Positions 52,586 through 58,901 of a stretch of 64,000 nt of DNA are shown here, in pieces (the stretch's first letter is position 1; each line of letters opens with the position of its first letter). Below the pieces are notes generated by a model. That model saw nothing but the letters and a program-made list of their open reading frames with translations, had not been told where the DNA came from and did no database searches. The DNA lies in contig CAYGVT010000023.1 in the NCBI GenBank assembly GCA_964353355.1, forward strand, positions 1-64,000, written 5' to 3'. The stretch comes from CAYGVT01 sp964353355. Lineage in GTDB: Archaea; Thermoplasmatota; DTKX01; GCA-020343715. A program made the position numbers and the translations under genes.

Positions 52586-55500
52586 TTGAGCCCCGGACCC
52601 ACCCGCATTCTCGTGCCATCGCTGCTCCTCGCACTGATGGCCATCCCGACCGGCGCCGCGCCGGGCGACGGCGGCGTCGAGCTCATGGGCGCGCTCGAGG
52701 ACTACGTGGCCTCGAGCACGGGCCTGCCCACGACGAGCGACTTCTTCTTCGTCGTGCTCGCGGACGTCAACGACGACGGGTTCAGGGACATCGTGTCCTC
52801 GGTCTCGAACTACTCGTCCCGCTCCACCATGCTGGGCCTCAGGGTCTACACCTGCAAGGGCGGCACGTCGTGGGAGGATAACTCCTCCGGGCTGCCCACG
52901 GTCGACCGCTACGGCGGCATCGGCGTGGGCGACATGGACGGCGACGGCGACCTGGACATCGCCTCCGGCATCGAGACGAACGAGGGCTCGTCCAACGAGG
53001 GCGTCAGGGTGTGGCTCAACAACGGCACCGTGGGCGGCAAGCTCAGCTGGAAGGCCGGCCCCACCCCCAGCACGCGGTGGCAGTACTGCACCGTGACCGT
53101 GGCCGACATCGACGCGGACGGCGACGGCGACCTCATCGCCGGGGGGAAGTCGGGCATCGGCATCGACGTGTACAAGGGCAACGGGGGCGCGGGCGGCGCG
53201 CTGCAGTGGACCGACAGCAGCACCGGGTTGCCCACGAGCAGCTCCTACACCGGGCTCGCGGTCGCGGACATGAACAGCGACGGCGACCTGGACATCGTCG
53301 CGACCGACTACCAGAACTCGGGCAATAACGTCCAGCTGTGGACGGGCGACGGCACCGGCAGGTGGACGTCGCGCGTCTCCAGCATGCCCGCGGGGACCGA
53401 CCTCACCATGGGCGTCGCGGTCGACGACTTCGACCTCGACGGCAACAACGACATCGTCTACGGCACGCGCGACGCCGAGATGATGTGCCTTCTCGGCAAC
53501 GGCGGCGGCTCCGACGGCGCGAGCTTCTGCTGGACCTCGGCCGACACGGGGCTTCCCACCACGGGCGGCTGGGGGCAGATATCGACCGGGGACGTGGACA
53601 AGGACGGCGACCCCGACGTGCTCGCGGGGTGCTCGGGCCGCGCCCTCGAGCTATACCTGAGCGACGGCGGCGTGGGAGGCACGCTCGACTGGACCAAGGC
53701 CAGCAAGGGCCTTCCCACGGGCAACTTCTACGCCGCGGCCCTGGGCGACTTCGACGGCGACCGCGTGCTCGACGTCGTGGGCGGGCTCATGGCCAGCCGG
53801 ACCGCTGGCGGGCTGCGCGCCTACAGGGGCGCGGTCACGGGCGAGTCCTACCCCGTGGCCAAGGCCGTGTGGAACGGGACCGCGGCGAACGAGACCACGG
53901 TCGTGCTCGGCGTCGACGTGGAGGCGGACGGCCGCGGCAGCTACGACGCGGAGGACGCGCCGGCGGGCGACGCCGGCGGCACCGCGCTCGTCTACGACTG
54001 GAACCTCACGCAGGTGCCCGCGCTCTCGGCGCTCGGCGACGCGAACCTCACGCCCAATGACGCGAACGCGACGCCCTCCTTCAGGCCCGACGCGCTGGGC
54101 GACTACGCGCTCACGCTCGTCGTGCGCGATTCCGACCGGCACTGGTCCGAGGTCGCGGCGCGGCTCGTCCTCCACGTGCTCAAGCCCAACGAACCCCCGG
54201 TCGCGGACGCGGGCGCGGACCAGGTCGTGACGACGGGCGCGAGCGTTGAGCTCAACGGCACGGCCTCCCGCGACCCCGACGGCGAGATAGACGAGTGGGA
54301 GTGGAACGCCTCCGCGCTCAACCCCGCCGCGGTGGCCCTCGCAGGCAACAACACCACGGTCGCGAGCTTCACGGCCGGCACGGTCGGCCTCTACGCGTTC
54401 ACGCTGCGAATCCGCGATGACAACGGCAGCTGGAGCGCGCCCGACGAGGTCACGGTCACGGTCGAGCTCCCGCCGAACACCCGCCCCATCGCCAACGCGG
54501 GCGTCGACGTGGGCGTGAGGGAGGGCGAGCCGGTCGAGCTCGACGGCTCCGCCTCCTACGACCCCGACGGCACCATCGCCGCGTGGGAGTGGGACTGCAC
54601 GAGCCACCCCGGGCTCGCGCTTGTGAACAATACGACCGCCAGGGTGTCCTTCGTGCCGGCCGAGGCCGGCGACCACACCCTCGCCCTCAGGGTCCAGGAC
54701 GACCGTGGCGACTGGAGCCCGCTGGACACGGTCACGGTGCGCGTCGTGGGCGTGGACGTCAACCTCCCGCCCGTCGCGGACATCGAGGGCCCGACGGTGG
54801 TCGAGGCCTTCGTGGGCGACTCGGTCGCGCTCTCGGGCGCGACCTCGCGCGACCCGGACGGTACAGTGGTCGAGTGGACCTGGAACTGCACCACCCACGC
54901 GGTCACCTTCGCGGGCCAGGGTACGGCCACGGCCTCCTTCGTCCCGGCCGTGGCAGGCTACCTCTCCATCACGCTCGCGGTGCGCGACGACAACGGCACG
55001 TGGTCGCTGTCGGAGGACGCGGTCGTCGTCGGCGTGGCCGTCCGGCCCAACGTGCCGCCGGCGGCGGTCATAACGGGGCCCTCAGGAACGGTCATGACGG
55101 GCGACACCGTCACCATCGACGGCTCGGACTCCTACGACCCCGACGGCACGATAGCCGTGTGGCTGTGGCATTGCTCCCCCCCCTCGGGCGTCGGGTTCTA
55201 CGTGCAGGGCACGTCCCGGATAGTGGACGATCCGCGGGCCGGCACCTACACGTACACGCTCTGGGTCACCGACGATCAGGGCGCGCAGGGCCCTCCCGCG
55301 ACGCTCACGTTCACTGTCGTCCAGCGCAACCGCCCGCCCGCTGTGCGATCGACGCTGCCGGTCGCGGGCGGACAGGAGCTCGAGAACGGCACACTCCTCG
55401 TGGCCTGGGAGGCGTCGGACCCGGACGGTGACGAGCTCGAGTACGCCATCGAGGTGATGGATGGCGCAGCGGTGGTGGCACGCGCGTCCGCGGCCCCCGG

Positions 55501-55945
55501 CGCCAACCGCACCGCCCTCCTCGACTCCTTGCTCCACATCCCCAGGAACGTCACGCTCACCGTGCGCGTGAGGGCGACAGAGCGTTCCACCTTCGAGAGG
55601 CTCAACGCCACGGCCTCGTCCGCGGCCTTCCGCATCGTCGACCCCGCACCGCCCCCGCCGCCGCCCCCGCCCCCGCCGCCCGACGATGAGCCGGACGTCG
55701 TCACGGAGACCAGCGCGGTCACATCCCGCTGGAGCCTCATCGCGCTCGCCGCGCTCGTCGTCGCGGGCGTCGTCGGGGGCGTGATTCTCGTGGTGTCGCG
55801 GTCATCGGCCGGCGCGCCGATGCAACCGCCAGCGGCCGTGTGGCCGCAATCGGCCGTAGGCACGTGCCCCGCGTGCGGCTCCCCCATCGGCACCGACAAC
55901 GCCTTCGGCAGGCCCTACTGCCCAAGGTGCGACAGGTACTACTGA
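52586..55945 (+). CDS. Surface protein: seven FG-GAP repeats, PKD domains, TM helix and cytoplasmic zinc ribbon
   Basis: Exported membrane-anchored protein of 1119 aa. A signal peptide (~1-24, I-L-V-P-S-L-L-L-A-L) leads into seven repeats with the FG-GAP/VCBS calcium loop D-x-[DN]-x-D-G-x-x-D, e.g. G-D-M-D-G-D-G-D-L-D, enough for one seven-bladed integrin-like propeller (~30-420). About five PKD-type repeats follow, with [DS]-P-D-G-x-[IV]-x-x-[WY]-x-W, and an FN3-like domain, a run of prolines, a TM helix (L-I-A-L-A-A-L-V-V-A-G-V-V) and a C-terminal ribbon C-P-A-C-G ... C-P-R-C. TTG 52586 is preferred: GGAGG lies 7 nt upstream and the signal peptide begins there. Role probably adhesion or sensing. 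Confidence 0.85.
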   Translation: MSPGPTRILVPSLLLALMAIPTGAAPGDGGVELMGALEDYVASSTGLPTTSDFFFVVLADVNDDGFRDIVSSVSNYSSRSTMLGLRVYTCKGGTSWEDNSSGLPTVDRYGGIGVGDMDGDGDLDIASGIETNEGSSNEGVRVWLNNGTVGGKLSWKAGPTPSTRWQYCTVTVADIDADGDGDLIAGGKSGIGIDVYKGNGGAGGALQWTDSSTGLPTSSSYTGLAVADMNSDGDLDIVATDYQNSGNNVQLWTGDGTGRWTSRVSSMPAGTDLTMGVAVDDFDLDGNNDIVYGTRDAEMMCLLGNGGGSDGASFCWTSADTGLPTTGGWGQISTGDVDKDGDPDVLAGCSGRALELYLSDGGVGGTLDWTKASKGLPTGNFYAAALGDFDGDRVLDVVGGLMASRTAGGLRAYRGAVTGESYPVAKAVWNGTAANETTVVLGVDVEADGRGSYDAEDAPAGDAGGTALVYDWNLTQVPALSALGDANLTPNDANATPSFRPDALGDYALTLVVRDSDRHWSEVAARLVLHVLKPNEPPVADAGADQVVTTGASVELNGTASRDPDGEIDEWEWNASALNPAAVALAGNNTTVASFTAGTVGLYAFTLRIRDDNGSWSAPDEVTVTVELPPNTRPIANAGVDVGVREGEPVELDGSASYDPDGTIAAWEWDCTSHPGLALVNNTTARVSFVPAEAGDHTLALRVQDDRGDWSPLDTVTVRVVGVDVNLPPVADIEGPTVVEAFVGDSVALSGATSRDPDGTVVEWTWNCTTHAVTFAGQGTATASFVPAVAGYLSITLAVRDDNGTWSLSEDAVVVGVAVRPNVPPAAVITGPSGTVMTGDTVTIDGSDSYDPDGTIAVWLWHCSPPSGVGFYVQGTSRIVDDPRAGTYTYTLWVTDDQGAQGPPATLTFTVVQRNRPPAVRSTLPVAGGQELENGTLLVAWEASDPDGDELEYAIEVMDGAAVVARASAAPGANRTALLDSLLHIPRNVTLTVRVRATERSTFERLNATASSAAFRIVDPAPPPPPPPPPPPDDEPDVVTETSAVTSRWSLIALAALVVAGVVGGVILVVSRSSAGAPMQPPAAVWPQSAVGTCPACGSPIGTDNAFGRPYCPRCDRYY

Positions 55946-56016
55946 GCTCTATGGATCGTCGGCGCTCGAGTTCCTCATCCTTCATCAGGGAGGGGACGCC
56001 AAATCCTCCACACACC

Positions 56017-56364
56017 TCACCCGGGAGGTGCCCTGCGCCCGTCCACTGCGTGTCTCACGGCCATCAGTGGGTGGCGCAGCAGCATGCGCGGGCCCGACCA
56101 CCGCATGACGGCGCGGATGCGCTCGCGCATCTCGGGCCTGTAGCAGTGCACCGTGCACCTGCCGCACGTGGCCTTGCCCTCGCCGAACCGGCACCGGTCG
56201 AGGCGCCCGTGGGCGTAGGCGAGCAGCTCCGCGCACCCGTCGCACAGGGCGCCGCGCGTGCCGTGGTGGCCGCGGCAGTACATCCCGACCATGGCCGCGA
56301 CCGTCCGCTTCTCCCTCCGGATGCGCGGCCCCTCGGCCTCCAGCACGCCGTTCCCAGGTGACAT
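56017..56364 (-). CDS. YgbA-like protein (nitrous oxide-stimulated promoter family)
   Basis: Cytoplasmic Cys-rich protein of 115 aa matching the family called after the 'nitrous oxide-stimulated promoter'; the E. coli member YgbA is linked to nitrosative stress. Conserved pieces: I-R-R-E-K-R-T-V-A-A-M, Y-C-R-G-H-H-G, L-C-D-G-C-A-E-L-L-x-Y-A, L-D-R-C-R-F-G-E, T-C-G-R-C-T-V-H-C-Y and M-R-W-S-G-P-R-M-L-L-R-H-P. The six or more cysteines suggest zinc or Fe-S binding. It is single-gene, convergent with the large surface-protein gene. Biochemical function is not established for the family. Confidence 0.85.
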   Translation of the reverse strand: MSPGNGVLEAEGPRIRREKRTVAAMVGMYCRGHHGTRGALCDGCAELLAYAHGRLDRCRFGEGKATCGRCTVHCYRPEMRERIRAVMRWSGPRMLLRHPLMAVRHAVDGRRAPPG

Positions 56365-56418
56365 GGACGGGTGGTGGAGAGGGACCCCGACGGATTAGCC
56401 TTGTGCCGACGGGGCGGG

Positions 56419-56448
56419 GGCCCGGTGGGGGGTGGCCCGGTGGGGGGT
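56419..56448. repeat. Perfect 15-bp tandem duplication
   Basis: GGCCCGGTGGGGGGT occurs twice head to tail between the YgbA-like gene and the small gene at 56489. It has no coding role that I can see. Confidence 0.7.
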
Positions 56449-56488
56449 CCCAAGGGCACGGGGGCGGGCCCTGGTATCCTCTCCGCGC

Positions 56489-56716
56489 TCACGCCGCGGT
56501 GGCGCGCCTGACCCTGCCGGTGCACGGGTCCAGGAGGATGTCGACGTGGCGCGATTCGCCGTTGGTGGAGAAATCGGCGGAGATGGCCCAATCGCCCTGT
56601 CCCCAGGTCAGGAACCGGTCGTCGAGCCTGAGGTTCTCGGGGAAGACGGAGAGGGTTTCGACGATGGCGCGCTCCACGAGGGGGATGATTTGGGAGGTGC
56701 TTATGAAGACGAGCAA
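56489..56716 (-). CDS. Small protein of 75 aa, unknown function
   Basis: I do not recognise a family. The product starts with a moderately hydrophobic stretch (L-V-F-I-S-T-S-Q-I-I-P-L-V) and ends in a beta-strand-like region with W-A-I-S-A-D-F-S-T-N-G-E-S-R-H-V-D-I-L-L-D-P-C-T-G, similar in feel to PepSY-like modules. Composition is protein-like, unlike the Arg-rich shadow frame beside it. TTG 56716 is chosen since a CTTATATG box overlaps the upstream ATG at 56752, which therefore cannot be in the transcript; the predicted start is ~56727. Confidence 0.5.
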   Translation of the reverse strand: MLVFISTSQIIPLVERAIVETLSVFPENLRLDDRFLTWGQGDWAISADFSTNGESRHVDILLDPCTGRVRRATAA

Positions 56717-56747
56717 GGGCCATCTCCACCTGTGACGTTGTCCATTG

Positions 56748-56757
56748 GGCATATAAG
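56748..56757 (-). promoter_or_regulatory. TATA box of the 75-aa protein gene
   Basis: CTTATATGCC on the minus strand, predicting transcription near 56727. Confidence 0.5.
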
Positions 56758-56850
56758 ACCGTGGACGTTTTTTCCATCGAGTGGAAATCAGGAAAGGCCG
56801 CGGGGACGCCCGGAGCGCATCGTTGGCCCCGCCCCCAACCAACCAGGCAA

Positions 56851-56859
56851 CCTTTATTA
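56851..56859 (+). promoter_or_regulatory. TATA box of the PKD/FN3 protein gene
   Basis: CCTTTATTA, centred 26 bp before TTG 56882, consistent with a leaderless mRNA that starts at TTG. Confidence 0.6.
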
Positions 56860-56881
56860 GCCCTCGGCCTCTCGCCATGCC

Positions 56882-57973
56882 TTGGAGAAGGTCGAGACCA
56901 TGCGCCCCCAGCTGACCTCCATCAGGAGGCACGCCCTCCCCCTGGCAATCGTGCTGCTCGTCATCATCGGCATAGCGCTGCTGCTCTCCCGCACCACCGC
57001 GGCCGCGACCCCGGACGCGACGCCGCCCTTGGCCAACGCGGGGCTGGACTCGACCGTCCACTCCACCGGCGCGGCCAGGCTCGACGGCTCGGCCTCGACG
57101 GACGACGTCGGCGTGGTCGCGTGGACCTGGACGCTCGAGGACGCGGGCACGGACCACACGCTGCACGGGGCAGTGGCCTACTTCCCCTTCACAAAGGCCG
57201 GCGCGCACAACGTCACCCTCAACGTCACCGACGCGGCCGGCAACTGGGACACGGACACGGCCGTCATCACCGTGCTCACGCCCCCCGGCCCCGCCACGCG
57301 GCCGCTCGCGTACGACCGCGACGGCTACGTCGAGGTCAAGTGGGGCGCGCCCGCCGAGGACGGCGGGTCCGTCGTCCAGCTCTACATGGTCTACAGGGGC
57401 GAGGCCGCGGACGCGCTCGCGCCCTTCTGCATCGTGGGCACCGAGGCCAACCTGGGCGATGCCTGGGTCCACAACGGACATACCTACTACTACGCGCTGT
57501 GCGCTATGAACGAGGTCGGGCTCGGCGCCTTCAGCGAGGTCGTGAACGCCACGCCCATCTCGGTCCCCCAGCCGCCCCGCAACCTCACGGTCGTGGCCGT
57601 GAACGGGACCGTGCACCTCTCCTGGGAGCCCCCGAACGAGGTCCTGGGCTCGACGGGCCACACGAGCTACGACGTGTACCGCGGGACCGACCCGGACATG
57701 CTCGACTTCCTAAAAAACGTCAGGTACGTCGAGGAGTACGACGACGCGCAGGCCGAGCCGGGGACGACCTACTACTACGCGGTCGCGGCCAAGGCCGACA
57801 TCGGCCAGAGCAACCTGGCCGGGCCGGTCGAGGTGAGTATGCCGTCTGAAGGGAGTGCCGAGGACGGGGGGACGGACGCGGCGCTCGCGCAGACCGCCAT
57901 CGTCGCCCTCGCGCTGGTGTCCGTCATCGCCATCGCCGCGGTGATGCTCGCCACGAGGCGGTCGGCGCACTGA
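56882..57973 (+). CDS. Membrane-anchored PKD and fibronectin type III protein
   Basis: Surface protein of 363 aa. Parts in order: an N-terminal TM/signal helix (~20-40, L-P-L-A-I-V-L-L-V-I-I-G-I), a PKD-like domain with L-D-G-S-A-S-T-D-D-V-G-V-V-A-W-T-W (~50-135), two FN3 domains (~138-225 and ~228-315, each with Y-x-V-Y-R-G and T-Y-Y-Y-A), a Ser/Gly/Asp linker and a C-terminal TM helix (I-V-A-L-A-L-V-S-V-I-A-I-A-A). TTG 56882 fits the TATA spacing; ATG 56900 is the alternative. It is followed on the same strand by the ABC transporter genes, but with a separate promoter. Confidence 0.82.
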   Translation: MEKVETMRPQLTSIRRHALPLAIVLLVIIGIALLLSRTTAAATPDATPPLANAGLDSTVHSTGAARLDGSASTDDVGVVAWTWTLEDAGTDHTLHGAVAYFPFTKAGAHNVTLNVTDAAGNWDTDTAVITVLTPPGPATRPLAYDRDGYVEVKWGAPAEDGGSVVQLYMVYRGEAADALAPFCIVGTEANLGDAWVHNGHTYYYALCAMNEVGLGAFSEVVNATPISVPQPPRNLTVVAVNGTVHLSWEPPNEVLGSTGHTSYDVYRGTDPDMLDFLKNVRYVEEYDDAQAEPGTTYYYAVAAKADIGQSNLAGPVEVSMPSEGSAEDGGTDAALAQTAIVALALVSVIAIAAVMLATRRSAH

Positions 57974-58028
57974 CGCGCGGTCCAGGCCCCGGCCTGGCCG
58001 TGGTCCCCGCTCGCCGAACCTCTCCAAA

Positions 58029-58039
58029 CAATTAATATG
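58029..58039 (+). promoter_or_regulatory. TATA box of the ABC transporter operon
   Basis: CAATTAATATG, predicting transcription near 58058, close to the GTG codons at 58050/58056. Confidence 0.5.
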
Positions 58040-58049
58040 CCCCTGGCCC

Positions 58050-58901
58050 GTGCGCGTGCATGCCTGGGCCGCTCGTTGCCAGGCACAGGTGATCGGATTG
58101 GCGGTCTCCCAGGCGGTCGGGCCGGTCCTCAGTGTCGACGGCCTCGTCAAGGACTTCGGGCCAGTGAGGGCGGTCGATGGCCTGGCCTTCTCAATCATGC
58201 CAGGCCAGATCTACGGCCTGCTCGGCCCCAACGGCGCGGGCAAGACCACGACCATCAGGTGCGTGCTGGGCCTCCTCGAGGTCCGGTCCGGGGCCATCTC
58301 GGTCCTGGGCGAGGATCCCATGCGCGCGCCCGAGCGCGTCAAGGTCAACATCGGCTACGTCGCCGACGACCCCATGCTCTACGGCTCCATCACCCCGCGC
58401 GAGATGCTCGACTTCGTCGCGTCCGTCAGGGGGCTGGACGCCGCGACCGCGACCGAGCGCGCGCGGGAGCTCATCACAGCCCTCGACGCGACCAAGTACT
58501 ACGACTCCCTCATGGCAACGCTCAGCCGCGGCAACAAGCAGAAGTTCCAGATAGTGTCGGCGATGCTCCACGACCCCAGGCTCCTCATCCTCGACGAGCC
58601 CCTCTCGGGCCTGGACGCGCGCACGGGCCGCGTGGTCAAGGGCCTGCTGCGCCTCCACGCGGAGCGCGGCGGGGCCGTGCTGCTATCGACGCACATCATG
58701 GAGCAGGCGCAGACGCTGTGCGACCGCATCGGGGTCATCAACAGGGGCCGGATGGTCGCGGAGGGCACGCTCGAGCAGCTGCGCGCGGTGCAGCACTCCG
58801 CGGACGCCACCCTCGAGGAGCTCTTCCTCAAGCTCACGGAGCAGGAGGAGGACGTGAGGGAGTCCATCGACCGCCTCCGGCAGGACATGAACGGGAGGTG
58901 A
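58050..58901 (+). CDS. ABC transporter ATP-binding protein (NosF-like)
   Basis: ATPase subunit of an ABC-2/NosF-type transporter, 283 aa. Walker A G-P-N-G-A-G-K-T at 59-66, signature L-S-R-G-N at 158-162 (deviating from LSGGQ), Walker B L-L-I-L-D-E-P at 178-184 followed by the D-loop S-G-L-D, and H-loop His215. The C-terminus has a short acidic coiled-coil-like tail. The start is uncertain: GTG 58050 opens the frame, but in-frame GTG 58056 or 58089 may be used; the conserved domain begins about residue 25. The stop overlaps the start of the beta-helix permease gene (GTGA), indicating one operon and complex. Confidence 0.9.
   Translation: MRVHAWAARCQAQVIGLAVSQAVGPVLSVDGLVKDFGPVRAVDGLAFSIMPGQIYGLLGPNGAGKTTTIRCVLGLLEVRSGAISVLGEDPMRAPERVKVNIGYVADDPMLYGSITPREMLDFVASVRGLDAATATERARELITALDATKYYDSLMATLSRGNKQKFQIVSAMLHDPRLLILDEPLSGLDARTGRVVKGLLRLHAERGGAVLLSTHIMEQAQTLCDRIGVINRGRMVAEGTLEQLRAVQHSADATLEELFLKLTEQEEDVRESIDRLRQDMNGR

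Noticed and set aside
56064..56777. Minus-strand 237-codon frame across the small gene and the YgbA-like gene
   Set aside because: Arg/Pro/His-rich shadow; both genes beneath it have protein-like composition in other frames.
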